64,000 bases of DNA from assembly GCA_905221605.1 (NCBI GenBank), contig CAJNDS010002524.1, positions 198,749 through 262,748 of the forward strand. Reading direction: 5' to 3'. The stretch comes from Symbiodinium natans. Taxonomy: Eukaryota; Sar; Dinophyceae; Suessiales; Symbiodiniaceae. Below are positions 46,780 to 58,675 of the stretch, piece after piece; the stretch's first letter is position 1, and each line of letters opens with the position of its first letter. Under the pieces are notes generated by a model. That model saw only the letters and a program-made list of their open reading frames with translations, did no database searches and was not told the origin of the DNA. A program made the position numbers and the translations under genes.

Positions 46780-48370
46780 ACATGGCGGCCACGATTGTGA
46801 CGAGTGTCACAGACGTCTCCGGTACAACCGCAGATTACTGTCGAAGCGCCTTGTGGCCGAGTCTGCCCCCTTGCACTCCCGGGTTGTGCTCTGACATCGC
46901 GAGTAGGGTTCAGGGTTCAGGGCTTGGGGTATGCAGGTCGTCAGGACTAAGGGTGGGTAGGGGATTGAACTGGTGGGCTGAGATCTTTCGACGGCTTAGT
47001 GAGCTTAGGGCTTCGGTCCAGAATCACTGGAGAAAAGGGTGATAGGGTTTAGGGTTTAGGGCTCAGGGTTTAGGGTATGTTGAGGGAACCACTCAGGGGT
47101 ATATCCTTAGGGCTAGGATTTCGGTCTCGTGAGTTCAGGTTCAGAACAGCGCCTTCATGGGCTGGCATGATGGGCTGGCATGATTGGCTCTGCTACTGCC
47201 GCTGATGTAGATGTTGGGGTTTAGGGTTTAGGGCTTCTGCTGCTGCCACTGCCACTGCTTGGACGGCTACTGCAGTTCTTGCTACTACAGAAATACTCTT
47301 ATGACTCTTTTGACAGCAGCAGCGTGCGACGATGCCTACGACTGAGCAATATAGGCGTAAACTCGAAACGCTAAACCCGAAGCCCTAAACCCTAAACCCT
47401 GAACCCCAAAAAGCTTAGAGACTCCAATAGGGTTTCTGTTTGGACCACCAGAGCAGCGGAGTTCTTCATGCCAAGTTGATGGCGAGAGCCACTTCTATCC
47501 CGAACATTTTGCTCCAGGCAATAGGACCGTGTATACTTCACCCGAAACCCTAGCCCGAAACCCGTGACCCAGACCCTATAGCCAACACGGCGCCGGACCC
47601 AAATCAAGTCCAGCATTGAGGGGTCAGGGTCGAGGGGTCAGGGTGTAGGGCTTAGGGTTTAGGGTTCGGGTTTCGGGTTTAGGGTTTAGGGTTTAGGGTT
47701 TAGGGTTTAGGGTGTAGGGAACCCCAAGCTCGAAGCAGGAATGGTCATTTGAATTCCTTTGCGCGGGTGCTCCAGGCTGGCGGGATCGCTGAGGGGTACT
47801 TGAAAACGTTTACATGCTCCTAAAACCCTAAACCCTATACCCCCAAACCCTAAACTCCTCAAACCCTAAACTGCAAACCCCTAAACCCCTAAGAAGCATT
47901 TGGATCAGCTTCGTCATCGTGGCAGGTGAAACCCTAAAACCCTAAAAAACCCGACAACTCTAAAACCTCAAACCCTAAAGCCCAAACGCTAAAGCCCCAA
48001 GACCCTAAAGCCCCAAACCCCAAAACCCTAAAGCCCTAAGCCCTAAAGCCCTGAGACCCTAAAACCCCATGCCCTAAACCCCTAAAGCCCTAACACCCCA
48101 AGACCCTCAATCCCTGGGACCCTAAAACCCCAAGCCCTAAACCCTAAAGCCCTCAGAGCCTAAAACCCTAAAAAACCCCAAGCCCAAAAACCTTGAAACC
48201 CCAAGCCCTGAAACCCTAAAGCCCTCAGACCCTAAAGACCCAAAAGACCCTAAAACCCAAAAGACCCTAAACCCTGAAACCCTGAAACCCTAAACCCTAA
48301 ATACCCCAAGACCCTAAAACCCTAAAACCCTAAAACCCTAAAACCCTTAAACCCCTAAAACCCTAAAGGC
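46780..48370. other. Arrays and unclassified islands
   Basis: 46782-47042 is an open + frame (MAATIVTSVTDVSGTTADYC...) with no recognised domain. 47370-47720 mixes short arrays and unique sequence. 47820-48370 is a dense run of degenerate CCCTAAA-like units (AACCCTAAAACCC, AAGCCCTAAAG). No gene supported. Confidence 0.4.
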
Positions 48371-48390
48371 CAAAGCCCTATGTCCAGCAG

Positions 48391-48761
48391 TCGAACATCG
48401 GCTCCTGCCGCTTGTGAAAGCATCTCGCGTGGACCTGCTCGTGCAGCGAAGGCCGCCTACAACTGCATGCCCAAACCTCAAAGCGATGCCGGACGAGGAG
48501 GTTGAGTATCAGCTCCACCAGATCGATCGTGCAACGATCACGCAGATGCAGGACGAATGTGTCCGGCATGGAATCGACAAGAGCGTGGGGGTTGCCGCCC
48601 TCAAGATCGTCATGTCGGTGCCAGACGACACGATGAGACCAGCCATTGCCAGCTCGCTCCTTGCCAAGTTGGCGCTTGGCGACTTTACGGTTTAGGATGA
48701 AGAGGACAACGACCCATTCGCTGACATTGAGAGCAATAGCAGCGCGGGCAGCTTTGCATAG
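48391..48761 (+). pseudogene. Coding-like segment, unidentified, with an in-frame TAG
   Basis: After CCAGCAG an open frame reads EHRLLPLVKASRVDLLVQRR, then MPDEEVEYQLHQIDRATITQ and SLLAKLALGDFTV, and meets TAG at 48693-48695. The same frame continues with an acidic tail DEEDNDPFADIESNSSAGSF and a second TAG at 48759-48761. The six bases GTTTAG at 48690-48695 resemble part of a telomere unit and begin with GT and end with AG. It may be a decayed gene end, a real early stop, or an exon ending at GTTTAG. Function unknown. Confidence 0.5.
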
Positions 48762-48764
48762 CCG

Positions 48765-49075
48765 TCACAAAGATCCCAGCAGATGTTGCAGATCTTGCAG
48801 TTGATGACTTTCCCTTCAGTCACCCGTGACGGGGGTTAACCGCTACCGAGCGCAAGTCCGGCACTTTCACCAACTAAACACCAAAATAGCCGAAGTGCTC
48901 CAATTTCGACATTTGCGGCCCATCGATTGGGGCAAGATCGGCTACCGGCTTAATTATGCCGGAAGTGCGGCAACCAGCTGGGGGACGACAACCGCAAGTC
49001 CAGGAGTCAGGCGGCGACAGAGCAGCACCACGAGGCAGCAAAACCCTAAGACCCGAAACCCCTTGAACCTAAACC
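48765..49075. other. Unique sequence after the coding-like segment
   Basis: Contains an open + frame from 48826 (MTGVNRYRAQVRHFHQLNTK...) that runs into degenerate repeats. It could be 3' untranslated sequence or another exon; no motif is seen. Confidence 0.3.
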
Positions 49076-49120
49076 CTTAAGCCCTAAGACCCTACCCTAA
49101 AGGGTGGAGGGGGGGGAGGT

Positions 49121-49200
49121 ACCCTAAACCCTAAACCCTAAACCCTAAACCCTAAACCCTAAACCCTAAACCCTAAACCCTAAACCCTAAACCCTAAACC
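49121..49200. repeat. CCCTAAA array
   Basis: About 11 clean units to the left of the exon-like island at 49261. Confidence 0.95.
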
Positions 49201-49260
49201 TTAAAGTAGATATCCTAGAGCCTCAACTCGAAGCTCTCCACCGGCAAAGCTTGTCCTCAG

Positions 49261-49329
49261 GCGGTGCGCTCGACCCGTGCGATCCAGTCCGCCCGCGTGC
49301 TCGGCGTCTGGAAGATGTGGCCTTCATGG
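49261..49329 (+). CDS. Exon-like island, unidentified gene
   Basis: 69 nt after TTGTCCTCAG and before GTACTACC, flanked by CCCTAAA left and TTTAGGG right. Reads AVRSTRAIQSARVLGVWKMW and then PSW in phase 0. No family recognised. Confidence 0.45.
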
Positions 49330-49349
49330 GTACTACCAGTAGGGTAAGG

Positions 49350-49475
49350 GTTTAGGGTTTAGGGTTTAGGGTTTAGGGTTTAGGGTTTAGGGTTTAGGGT
49401 TTAGGGTTTAGGGTTTAGGGTTTAGGGTTTAGGGTTTAGGGTTTAGGGTTTAGGGTTTAGGGGGTTTAGGGTTTA
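49350..49475. repeat. TTTAGGG array
   Basis: About 18 units to the right of the exon-like island; pairs with the CCCTAAA array at 49121-49200. Confidence 0.95.
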
Positions 49476-49511
49476 AGTGGATCCTAAGCAATCTCAAGTC
49501 CTACGACCCTA

Positions 49512-49745
49512 TGCTTGGAGGTTCATGGGTACTAGGGTTGTCAGTGGGGTAAGTATGGTGATACCCGTATTTAGGGTACTCGCATACCTACTTATAAGTA
49601 CCCAGCATTCCAGAAGCACGTTCGGTGTCAACCAGTATCTTCAGGGTTGATGCGCTGTCGTGCTGTTAAATACCTGGAGCGAGAGCTACTTGGGAGGTTC
49701 ACGGGTGCTTATAAGTAGGGTGAGAAGCACCCCTGCTTATAAACG
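49512..49745. repeat. Partial TTGGAGGTTCA-family pieces
   Basis: CTTGGAGGTTCATGGGTAC at 49512 and GGGAGGTTCACGGGTGCTTATAAGTAGG at about 49690 match the family's left end; right ends are missing or diverged. Confidence 0.55.
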
Positions 49746-49877
49746 ACAGATTGCACCTACTGTTTTTAGGGCTGGCGGATGGTTGGTGTTTTTTTTGACA
49801 CGGTTTTTCAAAAAACCGATTCCTCGTTTAAAATGATGGAGAATGAGTGGGTGTGTATGTATACATATTCGTATGCT

Positions 49878-49922
49878 GTTTTTTTTTTTTTTTTTTTTGG
49901 GGGGGGGGGGGGGTGGGGGGTT
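49878..49922. repeat. T-run abutting G-run
   Basis: About 18 T directly followed by about 17 G, then GTGGGGGG. Same composite as at 18978 and 61846. Confidence 0.9.
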
Positions 49923-50049
49923 AGTATTTAATGCGAAGCAAGAGGAAACCCGCCTTGCAAATATCAGTGACTGCATTGGCTCCCAATCCCAAAAAGTCCA
50001 AAGCATTAGGGTTTCAGGGCTTTAGGGGTCCGCGCAGATCGATTCTCAG

Positions 50050-51340
50050 GCCTGGCGAGCGCGGAAGACCTCCACAGCTTCGGCCGCGGATCCGGAATTC
50101 AGAGGGTTTCGGGTTTAGGGTTTAGGGTTAAAGTTTTGTAAGGGTTTTGAGTTACATGCTTAGGGCCTTAGGGGTTAGGATTCTCGTAGGGGTTAGAGTT
50201 AGGGTCTGGGGCTCTCAGGGTTCATCGGTACCCAAAATGTTCCCAACGTGTAGGGTCTGAGCTTCTTGGGGATTCCCTTTAGGGGCAGGTTTGTGGAACC
50301 TAAACGTTAAACCCTAGTTAAACCCGAAACCCTGAAGCATCAACCCTAAACCCTACACCCCTTTTTTGGGTATCCTAAACATCGGGGTTCATACAGGCAG
50401 GGTCCCAAACTGAGAGAGCGACCGGCTTCCCTTGAAGATTCAAGGAAACCCGAGAGTTTGGGTTCCCCTCGACCTACGCGAAACCCCGAAAAAGCGAAGA
50501 TTAAGGTTTAGGGTTTAGGGTTTAGGGTTTAGGCTTCAGGGTTTAGGGTTTAGGGCTTAGGGTTCGGGGTGCACCTTAAGCCCTCAACCCTAAGCCACTT
50601 GTGTATGGAACTGACCCGGTGCTTTGAAGGGATGTCGGGCTCCAGGGTTTGAGAGTTCAGTTGATGTTTCTAAACCCTAAACCCTAAACCCTAAACCCCA
50701 AACCCCAAACCCTAAACCTTAAACCCTAAACCCTCAACCCTCAACCGTAAACCCTAAACCCTAACCCCTCGACCCTGTCGGTTTGAAGTTCTTGGGCAAC
50801 CCTAAACCCTAAACCCTAAACCCTACACCCTAAACCCTAAACCCTAAACTGTAAAGGCTTCATAACTGAATCCTCAGGTTCCGTGTTCAGGGGTTAGGGT
50901 TGAGGGTTGAGGGATGAGGGGTTAGGGCTTGGGGGAGCAGAAGTCAGAGCACGCGAAGGAAGCAGCGCCAGCAGCGGCCACACAAGCAGAGGCTTAGGGT
51001 TTAGGGTTTAGGGTTCAGGGTTTAGGGTTTGGGGTTCAGGGTTTAGGGTTTAGGGTTTAGGGTTTAGGGCGAGAGTCGTGAGGCCGCCGAGAAGCGAGGC
51101 CCCTAAGGCCGCCAAGAAGCTTCGGGATGAGCAGCACAAGCAATGCACGGAGAGATCCCTAAACCCTAAACCCTAAACCCTAAACCCTAAACCCTAAACC
51201 CTAAACCCTAAACCCTAAACCCTAAACCCTAAACCAGCTCCAACAAGCATCCAGGCACTCCATCCTGCAAGCCCTCCCACGGGGGGGGGGGGGAGGACCT
51301 CCTGTGCTAGGACGTGTTCCTGGACAGGGCCAAAGCCCCA
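50050..51340 (+). other. Several short open islands among arrays
   Basis: 50051-50104 reads QAWRARKTSTASAADPEFRG; 50931-50993 reads GEQKSEHAKEAAPAAATQAE; 51070-51155 includes APKAAKKLRDEQHKQCTERS. Each is open and compositionally coding-like, but they do not join into a recognised protein. Confidence 0.25.
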
Positions 51341-52039
51341 AACCCAAACCAGAAACTGCAAAGCCCTAAACCCTAAACCCTAAAGCATAAAGCGCTAAAG
51401 CTGAATCCGTAAAGCGTAAACCCCCCCGAACCCTACAGCGCCAAGCCCCTGAAACCCTAAACCCTAAACCCAAAATTTTAAACCCTAAACCCTAAACCCT
51501 AAACCCCAAACCCCAAAACCCCAACTTAAGCCCTCATCCTGCCAATTCAGGCTGGGCTTTCCGGGCATGCCCAGAACCCCCAAACCCAGCCATTTCAGCG
51601 CTTAGGGTTTAGGGGGTGGAGGGTTTAGAAGGCGTTCAGGGTTCAGGGCTTAGGGTTTAACATTTCGGGCTGAGAGGTTTAGGGTTTAGGGTTTAGGGTT
51701 TAGGGCTACCCCGAACTAGGGCCCTGAGTCTGAAGCCTGGCCCAGGAAGCGTCGGCCTCGGCGACTCCTGGAGCCACGGAGTAGGCCAGGGGGTCCAGCG
51801 TTGAGGCTTCATGGCCCCCAAAATAGCCCTAAACCCTAAACCCTAAACCCTAAACCCTAAACCCTAAACCCTAAACCCTAAACCCCAAACCCTAAACCCC
51901 AAACCCTAAACCCTAAGGTCCCAAACCCTGAAGCCCCAAAACCCGACATTCCTTTGTGGATAGGGTTTAGGGATTCGGGCTGAGGGTATTTTAGGGTTCA
52001 GAGGTAGGGTTTATTCAGGGACCCGTCGTCTTATTCGCG

Positions 52040-52215
52040 TAGATATATCCTTTATATATACCTTCTAAAGTCCCTGTATACCTAAGTAGCCCCTAAACCC
52101 TAAACCCTAAACCCCAAACCCTAAACCCCCTTATAAAGTCCCTGTATACCTAAGTAGCCCCTAAATAACCCGCAAACTCACCCCTATGGTCCCTTCTAAG
52201 GGTTTTTTCCTGAGT
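52040..52215. repeat. AAGGAGGGACCC-related element split by a telomere block with a flanking duplication
   Basis: The segment AAAGTCCCTGTATACCTAAG...AGCCCCTAAA occurs at 52068-52098 and again at 52135-52165, on both sides of a short CCCTAAA/CCCCAAA block. Its sequence is the reverse of the GCTACTTAGGTATATAGGG centre at 10096-10237. Confidence 0.75.
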
Positions 52216-52700
52216 CCCTTGAGTTTAGGCTTCTAGAAAGGGTTTAGGGTTTAGGGTTTAGGGTTTAGGGTTTAGGGTTTAGGGTTTAGGGTTTAGGGTT
52301 TAGGGTTTAGGGTTTAGGTTTGTTGTTTGGGGGCATCCAGGACTTCTGGCTTTAGGAGGCTTTAGGGTTTCACGTGAACGTAAATTCCAAACCCTGAGCC
52401 CTTAATCCTAAGCCCCAGCCCTAAATCCTAAACCCTAAGCCCTATACCCGAAACCCTGAACCCGAAACCCTGAACTCGAAACCTTGAACCCCAGGCGTGC
52501 CAAGGCTTCGAAATCATCTGAAAGGCCACGTGAGGCAGGGGGGAGAGAATATTTCGTCTAAGCCCAGGGCGCTCTCGCGCGTCAGCTCGGCGGCTTAAGA
52601 AGGTTTTAAGGTCTCGGGCACCCCCCCCCTTCACCCCTGAACCCTAAACCCTAAACCTAAGACCCCCTAAACCCTCTGATCGATGAGCCCCTAAGCCCGC

Positions 52701-52838
52701 CTCAAAACCGTGGATCAACAGCTCGCGTGTTTCGACTTTCCGGTGCGCGCAAGCGCCGCTCGATCCTGGGCCCGCGATGCACGGGGCTTCCCCTGCCTTG
52801 CAGCACATGTACATATGCAGAGCTTCACCTCCTTAAGT
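52701..52838 (+). CDS. Exon-like island, unidentified gene
   Basis: About 138 nt open from LKTVDQQLACFDFPVRASAA through ARGFPCLAAHVHMQSFTSLS to CAG|GTTCAGGG. C-rich repeats lie to the left and TTTAGGG to the right. No family recognised; the internal CTTGCAG could also be an acceptor. Confidence 0.35.
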
Positions 52839-52914
52839 CAGGTTCAGGGTTTAGGGTTTAGGGTTTAGGGTTTAGGGTTTGGGGTTTGGGGTTTAGGGTT
52901 TAGGGTTTCCGAAA

Positions 52915-54130
52915 GTCGGGGTACAGTACCTTATTGGGGTCCTTCATTATAAGGGGATCCTACTTTGGAGGGTCTGTAAAAACGGCCCCTTATTTTCGTA
53001 TAGAGGTCCATTAGGGTACTCATAACTAGGGTGAAAAGGAGCCTAGGTAAGGTCATAACCATACTCCAACCCTACTTTCAGGTACCCAGGATCCTTCAAG
53101 TAGGGTTTAAGCTTTGCGGTCTGCAGGGTTTGGGGATTCGGGGCCCGGGGTCTTTGCACGCTTAGAACCGGGGGGTAGTTATTGAGGGTTTAGGGTGTTG
53201 GGCTTTGAGGGTATTTGGGGAATTTCGGAATCGAGGTTCGGGGCCTTTTTGAAATACAAGAAGCCCTAAACCCTACAAAACGCCCTCGCTGAGTGAGGCC
53301 CTCGCTCCAAAAGCTCTTGCTCTCTTTGCGCTTGTAAACGGGTTTGGGGTTTAGGGTTTAGGGTGTTTTGGGTTTAGGGTTTTAGGGTTTAGGGTTCCCC
53401 GCGCCAGCACGCGCTCAGTGGGTTGAAGCTTCAGCTCCCAAATCCTACGCCCTCTACACTACCCAAGTCCTGTGGCCACTGATTCCCCAAAGCACTAAAC
53501 CCCTCGAAATGCAAGACGCTAAAAGAGATCCTAGCACACGGCAACCTGGATAGTTACCGATATTACCCCTTGGAATCCCTAAAAACATTAACTGCACTAA
53601 CCATCCACTCACCCTAGACTTTACACACTGAACCCGAAAGGACCCGAAGCCCTAAACTCTAAGTCAGGGTTTAGGGTTTAGGGTTTCGGGTTTAGATAAG
53701 GCCTCGTAAGCTACACCTGGTGTATGGCGGCAGGATCGAGTTTATGTACCTGGGGCTCACTTAGGCCCCAGCTACCGTCTCACGGTCGCCTACTGAATGT
53801 CAAAGTGGGACACCCATGCAGCTGGTTCAGGGTTCAGGGTTTAGGGTTTGGGGCGTAGAGTTTAGTGTACTGTTTTTCTTGAGGTTTGTGGGGTTCATAG
53901 TGTTTAGAGGGTTTATACGGTTTATAGGGTTTATGGGGTGTACAGCGTTTATAGAATTTAAAGGGCATTGGGGGCTTTAGGAGGGGCTTTAAGGGCTGTA
54001 GGGCTGAGGTGTCTAGGGCTTTACTCCTGGGAGGATCCAAAAAGTAGATCCCCTTAAGGGTTCCTAAGAATGACCCAACAGTCGTATGGAGTACTATTTG
54101 GGGCTTCCACGCTTTGGATGGGAGGGGTCT
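52915..54130. other. Mostly unique sequence with short dispersed repeats
   Basis: 52910-53100 carries GGGGTCC...GGGGATCCTAC pieces shared with 43610-43690. 53834-54208 (minus) is an open frame made largely of AAACCCCATAAACC-type low-complexity sequence. No gene supported. Confidence 0.4.
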
Positions 54131-54136
54131 GGTTAC

Positions 54137-54274
54137 TTGGAGGTTCATGTGACTTATTAACCATTTATAACTGTACTTATAACTGTACCTATAGCCATAT
54201 TGGGGCACTTAAGGGGCTTATAAGTGGGTCATAAGTACAGTGATAATTGGTTAATCAGTGCCCTGAACCTCCAA
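54137..54274. mobile_element. MITE-like element, TTGGAGGTTCA family
   Basis: 138 bp with inverted ends TTGGAGGTTCATGTGAC and its counterpart ending CCTGAACCTCCAA, plus a second inverted pair TTAACCA/TGGTTAA. No telomere array inside. Confidence 0.72.
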
Positions 54275-55069
54275 GTAGGGTTTAGAGTTGAGGGTGCTTA
54301 AGGGCTCGTGTTCGCGTGGTCAGCTCGACAGCTTTCGCTGGGGCCTCTGATGCGGGAGCCCTAAACCCTAGACCCTAAACCTTAAACCCTAAACCCTAAA
54401 CCCTAAACCCGAAACCCTAAACCCTAAACCCTAAACCTTAAACCCTAAACCCTAAACCCCTAATCACTATTCTCCACTCATACTCCCAAACGGGCTGAGA
54501 AAGCGCTCGGCCCTAGCAATGGAGCCTCCAGCCTGCAGCCCTAGACCCCAAACCCCTTAAACCATAGGTTTAGGGTTTAGGGTTTAGGGTTTAGGTTTAG
54601 GGTTTAGGGTTTAGGGTTTAGGGTTTAGGGTTTAGGGTTTAGGGTTCAGGGTTTAGGGTAGCAAAGTTGTCCTAAACCCTCACGCCTCAACCCTAAACCC
54701 TACTCCATGTTTCTGGGGCAGTCCGGAACCCATGCCAGTCTGGCTTTATGTGTTTTTAAGATTTGGGGTTTAGGGGGTTTATGGGGTTTAGGGTTTATGG
54801 GTTTATGGGGTTTAGGGTTTAGGGTTTTGGGTTTGGGGAGTTGGGCTGTGGAGTTGGTAGCTTTGTTGTTTGAGAATCGGCCGTTGGATAAAGCTCGGGG
54901 TAACAGTCTCCGCAGTGGGTGTCCGTCGCACTGGTAGGGATCTCCATGTCCAGCGACCCTTTCAGAGCCGGAGTTCACCCCTCGTAGCAAGACGCCCCCT
55001 TGTCAGTTCCTGAAACATTCACCCTGAAGCCTAAACCCCTTAACCCCTAAACCCCAAGCCCTAAAACCT

Positions 55070-55182
55070 AAACCCTAAACCCTAACCCTAAACCCTAAAC
55101 CCTAAACCCTAAACCCTAAACCCTAAACCCTAAACCCTAAACCCTAAACCCTAAACCCTAAACCCTAAACCCTAAACCCTAC
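55070..55182. repeat. CCCTAAA array
   Basis: About 15 clean units. 55190-55480 beyond it is unique with overlapping open frames on both strands and no recognised gene. Confidence 0.95.
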
Positions 55183-55534
55183 AGAAGGCCCTCGGGGGCC
55201 CTTAAGGGCTTCGAGGGCCCAGGAGTTGGAACTCAGCACATGTGTCCGGTTTTGGTCCTTTTTCTTGGTGAGTGTACATGTGGGGTTCCTTGTGAATCTT
55301 GGTGAGCGTTTTTGTGGGGTGTCCTGTTGGGGATACCTCGCAAGAGACGCTGTACGTCACATAAGACTTGCCGGGTTGCTTGGGCTTTGCGGGGGGGTGG
55401 ACTTGTGGGGCTTTAGGGTCTAGGGCTGTAGGGCTTCTGTAAACACGTCTTGGAGTCCTTAAGCCCTTAAACCCCAAACCTTAAACCCTAAACCCTAAAC
55501 CCCAAGCCCCTAAACCCTAAACCCCAAACCCTAG

Positions 55535-55640
55535 GAACCTTGATAAGCCGGGTGTCCCTCCCCGAGCGTGAGGGAAGCAATGAAAGGGCACTCAAGATGG
55601 GGTTGATCCAAGCTCTGGGCCTTTTTTGGGGTATCGAGAA
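55535..55640 (+). CDS. Exon-like island, unidentified gene
   Basis: After CCCTAG, with CCCTAAA left and TTTAGGG right. One frame reads TLISRVSLPEREGSNERALK and then MGLIQALGLFWGIENQ before TAG. Composition is strongly protein-like; family not recognised. Confidence 0.4.
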
Positions 55641-55726
55641 CCAGTAGTTTCCTTCCAGGGTTTAGGGTTTAGGGTTTAGGGTTTAGGGTTTAGGGTCTAG
55701 GGTTTAGGGTTTAGGGTTTCCAAACA

Positions 55727-55872
55727 GCGAGCAACCTAAGCCAAAGCCAAGAGGGGCCCACAATTGAGATCGACCCCCGATGTCTGAAATCAGTTAAGCG
55801 CGGGCTGGCGAGTGCCCGTCGAATCCCGACAGAACACCCAGGTCGCCCAGCACACGCGAGCCGAAAGACCAG
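55727..55872 (+). CDS. Open island, unidentified
   Basis: Reads SNLSQSQEGPTIEIDPRCLK and then SVKRGLASARRIPTEHPGRP in one frame over about 145 nt. The G-rich array is on the left, so by the polarity seen around PP2C exons it could be intron middle instead. Confidence 0.3.
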
Positions 55873-56539
55873 GAACCTCAGTTGCTTAGTGTTGAGGGTT
55901 TAAGATGGAGAGCACCCTAAACCCTACACCCCACACCCAAACCCTAATCCCTCCCTCCCACCCCCCCACCCCCCCCGGGAAAAAAATCATCACAAAACAA
56001 AAGAAGCCTAAACCCCAAGCTAGAGGAATCTACTATAAGGAACAGCCAAAGGCTACACCGTGAACCCTGAAACCTGAAGCTCCCCAAGCCCTAAACCCTA
56101 AACCCTGAACCCTGAACCATGAACCCTGAACCCTAAACCCTAAACCCTAAACCCTAAACCCCCAATGTCAAGAGTCCCTGATGCCTCAGCACCTGCAGGC
56201 CGGGGCCTGTAAAATTGGCTTTAGTTTTAGTGTTCTTCTTGGAGGTTCTTATAGGATTTAGGGTTTAGGGTTTAGGGTTTGGGGTTTGGGGGTTTAGGGT
56301 TTAGGGTTTAGGGCTAGGACCCAGAGTAGGCCCTTAGTTTCCTTTTTTAAGGTTGGGGTGTCCTCATACCCCGCTTAAAACCAAATGGGGCGCCCTTTTA
56401 TTCCTGTAAAGGTTACTCCGTAGCTGAGTAGATAACCTGTAATCTTGTGGGCTATACACAAGAATTGAGTGTTAAGCTTTTTTGGGCCAGGGTACTCACC
56501 AACTAGGTATACGTACCCCTGAACCTTATGCCCCAAAAT

Positions 56540-56986
56540 CCTGAATTCTAAGCCTTAAGCCTAAACCTACATACGACGCAATGCTGAAGGCCACCCTAAA
56601 CCACAAAGCCCGAGGCTCCCATATGAAACCTGAAAAGAGCCGGAAGCTCTTTCTAGCTCCAAAACCCCACACACCTGAATATGCCGCAATGCTTCAGACC
56701 AGACATTCTTGGCACTTTGCCCTGGTAGCCTCGCCAATCCCTTCCTCCGAAAGCTATGGCGGTGGCTTCCGCCTTGCTTTGCGGGGTTTGGGGTTTAGTT
56801 CTCTCTTGATTTTTTTGGGGGGGAGGGGGGGGGGGGGGGGGGGGGGGGCGGAGGTTCGGGAAGGTTGTATCAGGCTGTAGGGTTTAGGTCTCCAAGTTGG
56901 TTTTTGGTCTTTGAGTTTGGAGTTTAGGTGGTACCTCAGTTTTGTATATAGATCTTTCTCTTTTACTCTCTTTCTCTATATATATC

Positions 56987-57023
<37 letters not shown>

Positions 57024-57183
57024 CTCTGGTGTGTGTGTGTGTGTGTGTGTTTTTTTTTTTTCTTTTTTTTTTTTTTGTGTGTGTGTGTGTGTGTTGTGCA
57101 CTGAAGTAGTTTTCTGTTTGTGCTGTTTTTTTGTTTGTGTGTGTGTGTGTGTTTTTTTTTTGTGTGTGTGTGTGTGTGTGTGT

Positions 57184-57218
<35 letters not shown>

Positions 57219-57240
57219 GTTTTTAAAGTATTCTTTCTCT
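56540..57240. repeat. Unique piece, G-tract and microsatellites
   Basis: 56581-56800 is an open + frame without recognised features. 56813-56850 is a G-run. 56985-57220 consists of TA, GT and T-run microsatellites. Confidence 0.7.
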
Positions 57241-57279
57241 CCGAGATTCAGGTATTTTTTTGGGGTACGTAATGGGTGC

Positions 57280-57503
57280 TTGGAGGTTCATGGGTACCTA
57301 TAAGTCGGTTTGGGTAACTATGGTTGCTACTAACCTTATGTAGGGCACTTCTAGCCCCAAACTCCATAGAACCCTAAACCCTAAACCCTAAACCCTAAAC
57401 CCTAAACCCTAAACCCTAAGCCCTAAGCCCTAAACCCTAAACCCTAAACCCTAAACCCTAAACCCTCTAAACCCAACTTACAAGTACCCGTGGGACCTTC
57501 CAA
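57280..57503. mobile_element. MITE-like element, TTGGAGGTTCA family, holding a telomere array
   Basis: Ends TTGGAGGTTCATGGGTAC and a right end with GTACCCGTGGGACCTTCCAA, extendable to about 30 bp with mismatches. About 14 CCCTAAA units (57368-57470) lie inside. Confidence 0.72.
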
Positions 57504-57814
57504 GTGTGCCCTCATGTAAGGAACTACGATACGGGTCGGAGAAATTACTAATAGTATTCCCTTAGGCGTCCCTTTATAGTTATGCTATAATAACACCCCC
57601 CCCCCCCCAAAGAAAAAGAGAAGATATGAACAACAATTATATATATTTATATATAAACAGAACACAAAATGAAAAACCTATTCTGTCAGGCCCTACAGTA
57701 TATTCACCGTATCGCCGAAGCCGCGTTCGCACCGCTTTCTCTTGGCTTGTGGAGTCGGTGAGTTTGGGCCCACACAAGGCGTTAACCCTGAAGTAGGGTT
57801 TAGGATTTGCGTTT

Positions 57815-58170
57815 AGGGTTTAGGGTTTAGGGTTTAGGGTTTAGGGTTTAGGGTTTAGGGTTTAGGGTTTAGGGTTACCCTCAACCCCGTCCCCTCGCAG
57901 GTGACTACGACGGTGTCAGAAACGGCCCCTAGCCCCCCGCCGGCCACCGGCTCGGAGGCCTCCTGCGGGTTTGCATGTTTGAAGGGTTTCCCTAAACCCT
58001 AAACCCTAAACCCTAAACCCTAAACCCTAAACCCTAAACCCTAAACCCTAAACCCTAAACCCTAAACCCTAAACCCTTAACCCTTAACCCTTAACCCTTA
58101 ACCCTTAACCCTTAACCCTTAACCCTTAACCCTTAACCCTTAAACCTGAAACCCTTAACCCTAAACCCTA
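57815..58170. repeat. TTTAGGG array, island, CCCTAAA then CCCTTAA arrays
   Basis: TTTAGGG 57815-57875; an open island 57901-57985 (VTTTVSETAPSPPPATGSEA); CCCTAAA 57990-58072; then about ten clean CCCTTAA units to 58140. The island lies between a G-rich left and a C-rich right array. Confidence 0.85.
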
Positions 58171-58642
58171 AACCCTAAACCCTGCAGCCTAAGTAAGGTT
58201 CAAGGGCTGAAACGATGCAGGTTTCCGGGGTTTGGATGGGGTTTTTGGGGTTTGGAGGGGTTTTAAAGGTTGCGAGGTGCACATGGGTTTGTGTGTTCAA
58301 GGGTTCAAGGGGTTTCAGGGTTTACTTTTTTTGTCTTATCATTTTTGGGGTAGTTGTCTTTGTGAGTGTGTTTCAGGACTCAGTGGTTGAGGGGTTCCGT
58401 AAGAGTTTAGGGTTTCGGGTGCAGGGTTTAGGGTCTTAGGGGCTAGGCAGGCTGAATGTGAGGCTCTATATGGTTCAGGGAATCTTTTGGCGAGGCGCTG
58501 ATCCCCGAAGTCTGCAGTCTTGCGCCCAACTCCCGAAACTGACCCTAAACCCTAAACCCTAAACCCCAAACCCCAAACCCTAAACCCCTAAACCCCAAAC
58601 CCTAAACCCCTAGACCCCGAAACCCTGAACTCTGAACCTCAG

Positions 58643-58675
58643 GCCATCACACCTGTGAAGCCCAAGAGCGTCGAG
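58643..58675 (+). CDS. Possible micro-exon with matching splice-site repeats
   Basis: 33 nt between CTCAG|GCC and GAG|GCT reading AITPVKPKSVE, C-rich array left and TTTAGGG right. The AG|GC...AG|GC pattern matches PP2C introns; identity unknown. Confidence 0.35.
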
